A stretch of 64,000 bases of DNA from Aralia elata (lineage: Eukaryota > Streptophyta > Magnoliopsida > Apiales > Araliaceae): NCBI GenBank assembly GCA_034770075.1, contig CM068383.1:35965094-36029093 (forward strand), written 5' to 3'. The notes beneath the pieces were generated by a model. That model was not told the DNA's origin. It saw only the letters and a program-made list of their open reading frames with translations, and ran no database searches. Numbering within the stretch: position 1 is the stretch's first letter; each line of letters begins with the position of its first letter. The position numbers and the translations under genes are program-made. This document shows positions 11,340-22,463 of this stretch, in pieces.

Positions 11340-12599
11340 CTTCCGCAAGATTTCACTTCTCAATAAAGAAAGAAATTTCTCCATGATATCAAGCAGTACC
11401 TCTGGGATGAACCATTTCTCTTCAAAACTTGTGCGGATCAAATGATACGACATTGTGTTCCACAGGAAGAAATGGAGAACATATTGACTCGATGCCATTC
11501 GTCAGAGTATGGAGGACATTATGGGGGAGAAAGAACTGCAGCAAAAGTGCTACAATCAGGGTTTTTCTGGCCTTCGTTGTTCAAAGATGCCCACCTTTTT
11601 GTTCTAAAGTGCGATATATGTCAAAGGGTTGGCAACATTTTGAAACGGCATCAAATGCCTCTCAATACTATCCTTGAAGTTGAACTCTTCGACGCATGGG
11701 GTATTGACTTTATGGGGTTATTTCCGTCGTCATTCAACAATCAATACATACTTTTGGCTGTGGATTATGTATCAAAATGGGTTGAAGCAACTGCATTACC
11801 CACAAATGATGCCAAAGTGGTTCTACGGTTCTTACATAAAAATATTTTTACTCGGTTCGATACACCAAGGGCCATAATCAGTGACGAAGGTACCCATTTT
11901 TGCAATAAGCAGTTCACCAAGTTGTTAGCTAAATATGGAGTCAAACACAGGATTGCTACGGCTTATCATCCCCAAACTAATGGCCAGGCGGAGGCGTCGA
12001 ATCGTGAAGTTAAACAAATTCTGGAGAAAGTGGTGAACCCATCTCGTAAGGATTGGGCAATGAAATTAGACGATGCTTTATGGGCGTATCACGCGGCCTA
12101 TAAGAATCCCATTGGAATGTCACCGTATCGCATGGTTTATGGAAAAGCGTGTCATTTACCGGTCGAACTTGAACACAAGGCATATTAGGCAATTCAAAAA
12201 TTGAACTTTGATCTCCAAGCATCTGGTGAGAAAAGGTTACTTCAATTGAATGAGATGGAGGAATTTCATCACCAAGCCTATGAAAACGCTAAGCTGTATA
12301 AAGAAAAAGTCAAGAGGTGGCATGACAGATGAATAGTTGATCGGAAATTCGAACCAAGACAGGCAGTATTGTTGTTCAACTCCAGATTGCGGCTATTTCC
12401 TGGGAAGTTAAAGTCTAGATGGTCAGGTCCTTTCATTGTCACTGTTGTAGCCCCCCACGGCGCAATTGACGTCGAAGAACCAAACTCAAAGTGCACATTC
12501 AAGGTCAATGGTCAGCGACTCAAACATTATTGGGGAGGCGATGTGGATCGACAAACATCAGTGATTTATCTCTCTTCTCTCGATCAAACTGATGCTTAA
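11340..12599 (+). pseudogene. Athila A integrase, one stop-interrupted frame
   Basis: Integrase inserts cDNA into the host DNA. The HHCC zinc-binding module is visible as H-S-S-E-Y-G-G-H followed by CDICQ (about 11496-11625). The catalytic DDE residues fall in GIDFMG (about 11701), ISDEGTHF (about 11878) and GQAEASNREVK (about 11984). The open part runs from about 11442 to a TAG at 12186-12188, then continues through a TGA near 12330 into the C-terminal domain FPGKLKSRWSGPFIV and FKVNGQRLKHYWGG, ending at a TAA at 12597-12599. No chromodomain is seen, as expected for Athila. It is the best-preserved part of element A. Confidence 0.9.
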
Positions 12600-12612
12600 T
12601 ACCGCAGAGAAA

Positions 12613-12659
12613 GTCGGGCTGACGATTATAAACCAAGCGCTCGATGGGAGGCAACCCAA
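12613..12659 (+). other. Conserved 47-bp post-integrase block (copy in A)
   Basis: It starts GTCGGGCTGACGATTATAAA and ends TGGGAGGCAACCCAA. The same block is at 59363-59409 in element B with 5 differences in 47. It contains AAGCGCT and a small inverted repeat TGGG-AGGCAA-CCCA. It lies just after the pol stop, outside any ORF. Confidence 0.85.
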
Positions 12660-13760
12660 TCATGTGACTTTATTGTTGTAGTAGATTTAGTGTAGTTAAT
12701 AATTTTATTTCTAGTTAGTAGAAGTAGTAGTTCAAATTGTTCCTGTTTTGAAATAATTCTTCAAATCTTTCATAGTTAGACTCATTTATGTTGTTATTCT
12801 TTGGAACAGGGACAAAAACTTGGATAATGCATTAGAAGAAGAGACATGCTATTGGGATGGTACCAATTGAAGAAAAGGGGAACAAAGCAAAATTTTCAGA
12901 AAAGAGGTTTCTCGCCCCGACGAGAAAAATGCACTAGAGATCCTCGCCCCGGCGAGAACCTCTCTGCCAAAACTCGCTCCAGCGTGAAAATTTCTCGCCC
13001 CAGCCCATTCTTCTCTGTCCATTCTCGCCCCGGTGAGATTCTAAGGTATAAAATCCTCGCCTCGGCGAGAATCACAGAAATCAAATTTAAAAAAAACGAT
13101 CCCAATTCAGTTTCTTTCAATCGTAAACCCATTCAACTTCTTCTAACTCCTATTTCAACCGCTCCTATACGGAGCAAACCTTTTTCTCTCTAATTTCTCT
13201 TCTAAATTCATCCCTCATCCTACCCACACTTGGATTCCATTTCAAACACATCAAACTCCTCTCCAAAAACAAAACCCTAACACGGCTCTAAGTCCATCTC
13301 TCATTCAAAAGAGGAGTACTCTGTTTTCTATTCACAATCTACATACATTATATCTTTGCATGAACGAGTCCTAGGGTTTGTACCTAATTGAAGAAGCAAG
13401 TCAACCAGTTCGACCGCTCAACATCCATAAAATCTATTCCATTGTCCCGTGCCTCTGTCAGGTATCCTACATTGGGTAGTTTTGTTGCTTCGTTGGAGAT
13501 AAGTTCATCTGGAATTGGTATTGGGCAGTTTGTATCCATGCTTTACTCTTGAGTTCTGATTTCCGTTGAATTTTGGTTGGATCGTCTGGGTGTCAATTTG
13601 TTTTAGTGTCTTCACTTGTGCAAAGTCTAGTTGGAAATTAGTAGAGTTTGAGTTTGAGTTTGAGGGAAGTTTTGTTCCTAATTTTGCATAGCAGAGTTGT
13701 GGAGTGTTAGTCTTGTTGTTTCAAAATCTACGTTTGGGTTTAATTGTTAAGTGGTCAGTA
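12660..13760 (+). promoter_or_regulatory. pol/env intergenic region with GC-word cluster, TATA-like box and leader-like tract
   Basis: No gene. Six CTCGCCCCGGCGAGAA-type words lie at 12911, 12943, 12973, 12994, 13024 and 13056, the same word family as in Athila LTRs. TATAAAAT is at 13047-13054 inside the cluster. Downstream is a pyrimidine-rich stretch (13130-13300) that resembles a 5' UTR. A possible intron donor CAG|GTATCC near 13459 and a possible acceptor GGTCAG near 13757 lie just before the env-like ATG. Promoter and intron are inference. Confidence 0.5.
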
Positions 13761-14115
13761 ATGGCTCCTAAAAGGCATCGGGGTGAGGGTTTATCTTCAA
13801 CACCATCCAGGCAATTTGATAGAAGGAAATTCGTTAGTGCTGAGGCAGCTAACAGATATGATTCGTATACATTGGGTAAAGCTCTAACTCCCGAGCGCGG
13901 TCTCACACCTGACGAAGTGGTAAATAGTGAGATGATACTACAGATAATTGAGAGGGGATGGGAGACATTCACCGCCCATCCAGAACCAGCATGTATTGCC
14001 ATTGTCAAAGAATTCTATGCCAATGCAGAAGACACGGCTCCATGCGAGGTTACAATCAGGGGTAAAAAAGTTTCATTCAGCGCCTAGATGATCAATGAAT
14101 ATTATAACTTGAGGC
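13761..14115 (+). pseudogene. Athila A env-like ORF, 5' fragment
   Basis: It begins MAPKRHRGEG at 13761 and reads to a TAG at 14085-14087, then a few more residues (INEYYNL) to the copia LTR at 14116. The part RGWETFTAHPEPACIAIVK followed by EFYAN and TIRGKKVSFS resembles the N-terminal domain of the putative plant transposon protein family, also seen in the Sirevirus third ORF at 986. Its role is unknown. About 110 residues survive; the rest was lost at the insertion. Confidence 0.7.
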
Positions 14116-14604
14116 TGAAAGTAGTATGCACACAAGCCAATCATATTTGATATGATGTAGCATATACTTTGTAATCTTATTCGATTATTTAAGGCATTTT
14201 ACATTATCTACATGGTGCTGTTATATTAAATGTGATAAACCCATAGTTTTGAGCAATGCTTTTAGAATCATGATGGTGATCATGCTAATGAGATCTAAAT
14301 TCTAGATAGCTCACAAACTAAAATCGTTCCTAATCGATGGATTACTAAAAAGGGGATTAGTGAATCCAGATAGATTAGTACATATGTTGTTTGCTCTTAT
14401 GAAGAGGATGATTGATCTCATAATCATTTGTGTGGAGACACTAAAGCAAGTATGTAGGTTCTTATTAGAGAATAAGTTCACTGAACGTGGCTCGCTAAGG
14501 AATACCTAATGGAGTTTTACTCGCCTGTCAATAGGAATTCCTCTAGTGATAGTAGTACAAGTGATCCTTGGACTTGAGATCATCATAGTATCTTGTGTAT
14601 GATG
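14116..14604 (+). repeat. Copia D-family LTR, 5' fragment
   Basis: It begins TGAAAGTAGTATGCACACAAG, as do five other LTRs in the window (25940-27702, 32504-34137, 44129-45931, 49448-51261, 63236-64000). It is cut after TCTTGTGTATGATG, about 490 bp in. A short loss near TTATTCGATTATTTAAGG removes the poly-A/T bend found in the other copies. Confidence 0.88.
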
Positions 14605-15438
14605 TGTGACGCCCCCAAATCTCTACACTCTCCTGTAGCAGATCTGGTGCTCACGTGAAACTATATAACTATAAATATTCAATAAAATATGACTTCTATC
14701 TATCCAAGGTTCACAGTATCCCATAACAGGTACTAGTTCCGGCCAGAACGTTGTCTGTGTTTGGATACCCTCACTTGGATGTATAGATTCATATCTAATG
14801 AATACCTCTTTCATATTTATATTCCCTATCTATCTGACATTCACAGTATTAATGATAAGATTGTCCATAGAACTGAGGGGCGCATTCCGGTAAAGATGGC
14901 ACCTTACCGACGCTCATTAAGTATAACCCCAGAGCTTATAGGACTTTCAACATCATTTAAATACCCTCATTCAGATGTATAGTTCGTATAGATACTGTAT
15001 CTAACTTAGTACAACTATGCTAAATAAAACAAAGATCAGAGTACACCGCAATCGATGAAATAAAGGATCATAATATATTACATATCATTTGGTTCGATTA
15101 CATTATTCTCAGTACTAAGTTATTACAACAAAAGCCTTTAAAAGACTTAGATTATTCAAAAGCAGTTAATAAAACTAGTAAGCATGCCCTTTTCCTTTAT
15201 CTGTCCCAGAAGTGCTAGGGATATCATTTAAAGCTGCAAAAGAAGATATGCGCAAGAATGAGCTACAAATGCTCAACAAGTTCATTTAAAAATGTAAACA
15301 CAATGTGTTTGATTTGAAAGATGTCAGGTGATGTATAATTGATACTGAGGGTTCCGTACCGGAACCATATATTTCAAATTGTGCTGTCAGTCTTCAATGA
15401 CTTAGAACCTCTTTGAGTTCGGATATCTGGTAGGTGAT
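14605..15438 (-). repeat. LTR fragment with chromovirus-style terminus
   Basis: It begins TGTGACGCCCCCAAATC, comparable to TGTAACGACCCCAAAATC at the ends of the LARD LTRs. About 650 bp in it contains GCAAGAATGAGCT, in the same relative setting as in the LARD LTR. This suggests the 3' end of a related LTR on the minus strand. It carries no coding sequence, and the partner LTR is absent. Confidence 0.5.
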
Positions 15439-16792
15439 TGATGAGTGGGTTTTATACCTACGAATTAGATATTTTCTAGGCCCAATTCTCGGCTATCTTT
15501 AAGCATTTATAGCACCATTTCACTAGTTATTTCATTATTGTACAAGAAGCGACACTAAGTAGAAAATTGTGGAATTGTGGAACTTTTGGAGGAAAATGTC
15601 AAGTACCAACAGTAAGCTCCATCGCCGGGGCGACAACCCTAGGCTTACTTTCAGCGCCAGGGCGACGCCATCGCCGGGGCAACGTTGCTAAGGCAAATTC
15701 TATCGCCGGGGCGACGTTGTCGCCGGGGCGGCACTCCGCAATGTATTTTTGTCGCCGGGGCGACAGGTCGGGACAAGAGATATGGCTGGCGTTTGTCACA
15801 TCTGCTGGTAGTGGAGTTTCAGTGGAGAAAATTCGGGAGCATAATGGAGAGGGAAGGAGAGAGAGTAAGGAGATTAGTAGCCATCCAGGGAGTGGAGATT
15901 GAATTATTAAGGCTTTGCTACACAATTTGGAGGCGAGGGTTTGAGAGAAAAAGAAGAAGAACAAAGGAACAAAGGTAGTAATCATCTGAATTTCATCAAC
16001 TCAAGGAGGCTAGGAGCACGAAATAGGAAGCAAGAGCAACTCAAGAAGATCTACACCACACCAATTCGGGATTCTAATCACAAAAGGGGTGTTTCTTCAT
16101 ATGTTGTAGTTCTTAATTCTTATTTTGTTATTCCAAACCATGTACTATAATCAGATTATGATGTTGTTGAAATTGAATATGAGCTAAACTCTTCATTCTA
16201 AGATTACAATATCCCCCAACTCTTCATTTAAACATCATACTCTCTCTTGTTTGGTAAATTAGAACATAAGAATTGCTATATGAGAAATCACGAGTATATA
16301 TAAGCCTCTCTCGATGGTCGAATACGTATTTCCTATTGTGGTGTATAGATATATTTCTATTCTATACACTAACAAGAATCTCATATCAAGAACAATTAAT
16401 AAGACACATATCACGTAAAATCCCATTAACCATTCTATCAATTACCAACTTTCACAATAGAAATCATTAAGCATGATTCTCAAATGGATACATGTGTTAT
16501 TTAGGTATATGTCTATCCTAAATACAATCAAATTATCAATCCTCAAGAGTAATACATAAGACTCACGTCACATAATCTCATACATTATCTATAAAGAATA
16601 TCTAACTTTCACATGAATTCATAACTAGGTCTCAACTTACACTTCCTCTCTCAATTCCATATAAGTTACCAAGGTAATTACGGGCCAAGCAATTAATCCT
16701 TAAGCAAAGGTTATGAACTCCAATTCATGTAATGACTAACTACCAATCAAAGAGAGAGCATTCAATTTAAACTACAAGTTGGGTTCCATTGA
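15439..16792 (+). repeat. Athila-type LTR fragment with inverted 3' half
   Basis: It starts TGATGAGTGGGTTTTATACC and contains six TCGCCGGGGCGAC-type words at about 15622-15764. The sense part runs to about 16200 (TTCATTCTAAGATTAC). From there to 16792 it matches the reverse complement of the LTR of element B (region 57350-57960), for example the segments around 16215-16250 and 16680-16790. It is cut at 16792 by the Tat-type LTR. It is not the 3' LTR of element A: the sequence is a different subfamily. Confidence 0.7.
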
Positions 16793-17669
16793 AATTGATT
16801 TCAAAGCTAAATGATAAGATTTTCATAAAATCAATCAAACTAGGTTATTAGCATCACGAGGTTAATAAATGGGAAGTGCTAATGAAAGTCGATTTCTATT
16901 TCAACGAGAAAGCTAAAGAAAGTCGTTTTCAAACATCACAAGAAATGGTTTTGTGAAATAAATGACGTTTTATTAAACCGTCGTGCATAGGGTTAAAGAG
17001 ATTCTAGAAGTTGCCCATCATTTGAGTTATGAAAGCAACGTATAGATCTCGATTCCTATTTTAACGAAGGTTTAAAACTCTTGTTTTGCCAAAACGACAC
17101 CTAAAGAAAAATCCCATGGCTTTTGACAATTAAAATCAAATCTTTCTCATAAAGAATCAAGCTTTCTCGTATAAATCGAAAGACATTCCGAAGCGTTCTC
17201 AAATTAAAGCACGACTTTCCCTAAATCCAAATGATTCTTTCATACAAACTCACCACAACATTCACATAAGCACACACACACACGCGCGCGCATACACACA
17301 CATTTCATGAATTAAAGGATAGGAAAGCATCAAGATTGCGGTAATCGTGTTTCACGGAAGTCGGGGGGTGCCTAACACCTTCCCCTCGCTTAAGCAAGCC
17401 CCCGAACTCTATGAATCTCGAGTCGCAAACCAATTAATTCGGAGTCACATATGAGCCAGCGATTTATAAAAAAAACGAAAACTCGGATGAGTTGGTACAT
17501 CCATTTCAAATATACCAACTGGCGACTCTGGTTAATTGGCTCATCATAAAAATGATCTTTCAAAACCCCGTCGACATTAATGCCGACCTTTTCCAAAGAA
17601 TCATTCAATCAAAGGCTAAAATCGGAAAAGGACAATATCGCGAAAGAGGCGAAAAACCCGGCGTCGACA
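16793..17669 (+). repeat. Truncated 5' LTR of the Tat/Ogre-type element
   Basis: Nearly identical to 25063-25939 (a handful of differences by eye). It ends GCGTCGACA. It includes a (CA)n(CG)n microsatellite at about 17268-17302 that varies between the two LTRs. Confidence 0.9.
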
Positions 17670-17671
17670 GC

Positions 17672-17690
17672 TGGCGACTCTGCTGGGGAC
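17672..17690 (+). promoter_or_regulatory. Primer binding site, tRNA-Arg-like (Tat/Ogre type)
   Basis: TGGCGACTCTGCTGGGGAC lies two bases after the LTR end. This is the typical Tat/Ogre primer site. Confidence 0.88.
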
Positions 17691-18385
17691 ATTAGAGGGC
17701 TTAAGCCGCATTCAAATCTTGATGCTGTCCTATCCTTTAAAATTTATGAATGTGTATGTGCGTGCAACATTTTGACCTGTTCTACTTGTTCTTGTGTGAA
17801 TGTGTGTTTTTTTTTCAATGAATGAATGATTGAATGGAATTGCTTTACTTCAAAGTAATCATATGCATTCGGTGAGGGCGATGAATGTGAATGTATGTTG
17901 AGAGTGTACCTCCTCCTGAGGCACACCTGTCGGTTGCTTATTACTGGACTCGAAGGGGCTGCTCCCCGGAGATGGCTCAGGAAACGCACCACCCAAGTCC
18001 GCTCCAATCGAAAGGATTCAGACGAGTAGATTGCGAAGATTTGGGGACCTTAATGCCGAAAAGCCCGTGAGAGTAACCCTAGGATAGGTCAGCCTCAGAT
18101 TAACCCAACGTAGGAGAAGTCTCTTCATGCCCTTTTACGTTCACGCGTATAAATGTCATGATCCCACTCATATATGATTCCCTTTCTGTCAAAAGAAATT
18201 ACTAACCTCTATGTTTTGCAGGGAATGGCTGGGGAGGCATAATAAAGTCATGTTTAGCATTTGTTTTGCATTTAAAGAATACTAACTTTCTGTTTTGCAG
18301 AAAAAGATTAAAAAACCCAAAACTCAAAGTTACAGCTTTAGCATGCATCCATATCCTTTCATTTCCCCAGAACTATACATCTGAA
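17691..18385 (+). other. Leader with two tandem intron-acceptor-like sites
   Basis: A non-coding leader before gag. It holds TACTAAC...TTTTGCAG twice, at 18200-18221 and 18280-18300, 80 bp apart. Each has a plant branch-point-like CTAAC, a T-rich stretch and an AG acceptor. A matching donor was not identified with confidence. Confidence 0.5.
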
Positions 18386-19720
18386 ATGGCTGATATTCCA
18401 TCTACTAATTCCGGTTCCATATCTAGGGAGGAATTTGATGACTTTAAGAAGCAGATGTTAGAAATGGCCATAATGTTAAATGAGCAATTGTTGCCCAGAC
18501 AGGGTCCACCTAAGGAGGATCCTCCTCAACCTAAGGGCGAGCTAGTCGTCCCAAAGGCCATTCCCGTACCAAACAAGACAGTGATTACTATCCCGGAAGA
18601 GGGAGATACGGATGACCTGCGAAAGAAAATGCGACAAATGGAGAAAACCATCCAATCCATGAAGGGCATAGGGTCCCTAGGCAGGGTTAACTATTCAGAT
18701 TTGTGTGTCTTCCCCGGAGCCAGATACCCAGAGAAATTTAAAATCCCCGAATTTGAAAAATACAATGGGAAGGGGGATCCTTATACCCATTTGAAAATCT
18801 ACATTGGGGAGTAGGATCTCATGCGGAAGACGAGGGTCTAAGGATGCAACGTTTCCAAAAGCGTTTGATGGGAGAAGCGATAATCTGGTATGCCCGTCTA
18901 GATAATACCCGGATCCATAATTGGGAGGAGTTGGCCCACACATTCTTAACACAGTATAGCTTCCAGGCCCAAATGGCCCCTGATAGATACCAAATGACAA
19001 AAGTTAAGAAGCAACCCAGGGAATCCTTCAGGGATTATGCACAACGATGGAGGGGTATGGCCGCACAGGTGAACCCTCAGATGAGCGAATCGGAGATGGT
19101 GATGACCTTCGTAGATATTCAAGAGGCTCCTTATTATGAGCGGGTCATATCGGGGATTGGAAGACCCTTTGCTGAGATGATTAAACATGGAGAAATGGTG
19201 GATATGGGGTTGAAATCTGGCAAAATCCGGGATCTCACGGCTTTGGAAACGGCTGCGGAACAAATCCGAAGCGGGAACTATGGCAGCACTTCCCGTAGGG
19301 TCCAAAACAAAAAGGAAGAAGATGTTTCCCTTATCCTGCAGGGATCATCTAGAAAGGCAAAAAACAATCCTCCAGTACAGGTGCAGAGAGTGGGGCCATC
19401 CCGACAGCCTAACTTCACTGATCAGAGGGCGGATGGGCGAAGAAGATTCGAGACCTCGAAAAATCGAGTATTCACCCCACTCGTGGATCCTCTTGAGCAG
19501 GTGTTGGCCGTATTGATAGCTCAGAGGAAAATAGTCGATTTGGCACACCAAGTGACCCGAATGGAAGAAGATTTGACCCAAGCAAGCGATGCGCCTATCA
19601 CTCAGGTTCCCCTGGCCATGATACGCAGGAATGTTGGACGCTGAAGCACAAAATTCAGGACTTGATCGATAATGGGGAAATCGTGGTGGAACAGCCAGGG
19701 TCACCCAAATGTTAAAGTCA
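18386..19720 (+). pseudogene. Tat/Ogre-type gag, one frameshift
   Basis: The ATG at 18386 (MADIPSTNSGS) was chosen because it starts the Tat-style N-terminus and is followed by a charged helix. FPGARYPEKFKIPEFEKYNG and DPYTHLKIYIG mark the start of the gag domain, then a TAG at 18812-18814. A one-base shift moves to the frame 18844-19644, with RLMGEAIIWYARLDNTRI, WEELAHTFLTQYSF, RESFRDYAQRWRGMAAQV and PYYERVISGIGRPFAEMI. A trace of the gag C-terminus (LIDNGEIVVEQPGSPN) continues to about 19720. No zinc knuckle is seen. Confidence 0.88.
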
Positions 19721-20773
19721 ATCCTCTACCTAAGCATGATGGGGAAGGGGCAAATCCAGGAGTGTGGCAGTGAATCCCGGCCAGTAGAGGATCAATGGGT
19801 TTTAAAATTTTGAGTTTTATTTCAAATCCCTGCACGCTCATGTCGTTTTGTCATGTTATCCAAAAAGAAGATCATGTGTTGAAATGTTTTATATATATGA
19901 CAAGCATTTATTGTTTTATGGCAGTACCCCGATTTGAGGCATTCTAGCCTGACAAGCAATAGGCCAAATTTGAAGAAGGATCACGATTTTGGTATAAAGC
20001 TAGATTTCGATCTGATGGCGATTGGGCAGAACGAGACAGATATCGACAATACGCCTGACGAGATCAAAGGATGGGTCGAAGGTAAAAAACCGACTTAGAC
20101 CAAACCTTCGCCATCAAACATCAGAACCCCTAACGGTCACAAAGAACCCGGAGTAGGGGCAAAAAAAAATCTCAAAAAATCAAAAATTCCCTAAACCTTT
20201 CAACAAGTCAAAGGACCGGATCTTTTGGCAGCCCAGCGAGATACCGATGCGACCGTTACGAAGGAGATCACAAGAAAAGCAACTTCACACTGGGGCATTT
20301 GTCACTACCCGGGAAATGATGACGTGCAAACTGGCACCCATACAACAATCCCATCAACATGTACCATCATCATCAAATGCTACCTCATGTCAATTCAATC
20401 TTCAACGGTACGATCATCTGGCATTTGTCAAGCACAGTTTTCCTGGGATACGATGATCCGCGTGAAAGGGTATTTTATTTGGCCTGATAGGAATCGGATT
20501 AATTCTGACAAGCAACCGTGGAGCACGATCGTGAGTATGATTAGAAGAAGAAGGCTATTCAACCTTTTGATCGGGTACAAAGCCTTGATTCAAAGCAGTG
20601 TTTGCGACAGAATCGACCTCATGTGACAGCCTTCACTTTACATTTGCACAAACTTTCAGTTGTGGGGTATAAAACTATGACGACATTGATGGAAATTAAC
20701 ACGTAGTCAGACAGTCAATAATTATCAAGCTAATATCAAGAAGTCAGACGATAAATGATTATCAAGCTAATGT

Positions 20774-21262
20774 CTCGAATCGTGGCCTGGGTTATTCGAG
20801 TAATTAAGCCTGAGGGGTGTCTCTACACCTGGTGCCCTAAAGCCATCTGGTTTGGGAGTCGCTGGCCCAACACTCGTTACATGGGTAACTTAGAGCCTAA
20901 GAAAACGAGCATTACAATAGAGGAGGCCCGAGCAGATTCGAATCGTGGCATGGGCAACTCGAGTAATTAAGCCTAAGGGGTGTCTCTGCATCTGGTGCCC
21001 TAAAGCCGTCTGGGTTTGGAGTCACCGGCCTAACACTCGCTACATGGGTAACTCAAGCCTAAGAAAACGAATCTTGCGCAAGGTCAAGCAAAGAATGAAT
21101 GGTGCAGACCACCAGCTTGTCTCGAACCGTGGCCTTTGTTACTCGAGCAAATAAACCCGAAGGGGTGTCTGTACACCTAATGCCCCAAAACCGTCTGGTT
21201 TGGGAGTCATTAGTCCAAAACTCGTTAAATGGGTAACTTTGAATAGCCTAAGAAAACGAGAC
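20774..21262 (+). repeat. Three tandem ~165-185-bp repeats
   Basis: Units start at about 20774, 20938 and 21122. Each has TCGAA[TC]CGTGGC, AAGGGGTGTCT, CTGGTGCCC-type text, an ACTCGTTACATGGGTAAC-type phrase and CTAAGAAAACGA. The third is the most diverged. Confidence 0.85.
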
Positions 21263-22463
21263 AAGTGAAGTGGGATAATAAAGAGAAAAGATAATGCGAA
21301 AAAAACTCTCGGCCTTAAACAATGAGTCGTGGAAGAGAAACCCCTACTGAGTGCTGCATCGTACAGTGCATTTGTCATATGACGTCGATCCTGCTAAGAA
21401 CGTTGTCGAGAATGGAGACAGAATACCTTTGACGAGGGAAGGTGGTTCTTCTGATTTCGACCTTACTCACGTACAATGACCATGAATGCTTGAAGGTGTT
21501 CTTACGATTTCATAACTCGTTAAATAGAAAATCATCAACTCACGAGGGATTGAAAATAACTCCCAATCTAGCACAGTCACGGTTCACAACTCGCTAGATT
21601 GTGCGATCAACAGATATTCAATTTCATGTGCTTTAACTGCATTTACTCTTTTGTTGAGATTATAATATCTTTGCGTTGAACTAACACTAACGGCTCGAGC
21701 CTTCATGTTTTGGCATTTGTTAGTCATCTGATATGTAGGATCTTATAGAGATATGGATAACTCAACACGGTCAACATCGCGAGTTTTTGATAGAAATTCT
21801 TAGTAGCGACACGCGCCAAGGCAGGGGCAGTTAAGAATCGTGAAATGGAAGGAGGCTGAGGCTGCACAGAACTTCCCATCATTGGGCCTCTCCCCAATCT
21901 TGACTATCACTGCCTCGACATCCAAATGATCCACGTGCATGAGCATATACAAGGATGATATAGTGCGGGACGACAGCATACCGGACATCAAAAATGATCA
22001 AAAGGCCAAGGAGCCCAACATAGTTGTCGATCATCACAGAGAGCGAAACAGACTGTCTCAACTCGATGAAATGAAGACGACCAAGAACGGGCAGAGTACC
22101 AAACCAATGTTGAAGTCTAGAAACTACACTTCGCGACGAGGCGTGATCCGATCAAATGTTGGCAAATAATGACGACGGTCGAATCGTATCATTTGACTGA
22201 ACAGGGGTCATTTCTATCTAAACATATGTGAGCACATGCATCTGTCCATAACATATATGTCCGATCACGCATAACATCTTTTGCATGCATACATGTAAGA
22301 TCAAAATAAAAATCTCCAGGAAAGTACAAGCACGTCACTTTCAACCTCCCAAATGATCAGATCGTGATGGCTTTTACGGCATAGTACGTGGACGATGTTG
22401 GTGGGAGATCCAGGATAGAAGCCGATCACACATCCCATTTCAAGAAATCACCCAAACAATCAA

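Larger units (their letters stand above)
4826..14115 (+). mobile_element. Athila-type Ty3/gypsy element A (5' part, decayed)
   Basis: Order: 5' LTR, tRNA-Asp primer site, gag, protease, RT, RNase H, integrase, a conserved post-pol block, a GC-word cluster and the start of an env-like ORF. It stops inside the env-like ORF at 14115, where a copia LTR begins; no matching 3' LTR is in the window. It inserted into the Sirevirus LTR. A 1-kb palindromic LTR derivative sits between gag and protease. Numerous stops and frameshifts make it non-functional. Confidence 0.9.

Noticed and set aside
14605..15438. Part of copia D-family LTR
   Set aside because: Sequence after 14604 departs completely from the other copies and starts with its own LTR-like terminus.
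15439..16200. 3' LTR of Athila A
   Set aside because: The start is similar but the body and GC words differ from 4826-6117, and the second half is inverted; it is another subfamily.
17268..17302. (CA)n(CG)n tract as a functional Z-DNA site
   Set aside because: It is a variable microsatellite inside the Tat-type LTR; no further evidence.
20225..20626. 133-codon ORF in the Tat-type interior as a real gene
   Set aside because: No recognisable domain; at best a trace of an integrase end (WPDRNRINSDK). Not enough to call.
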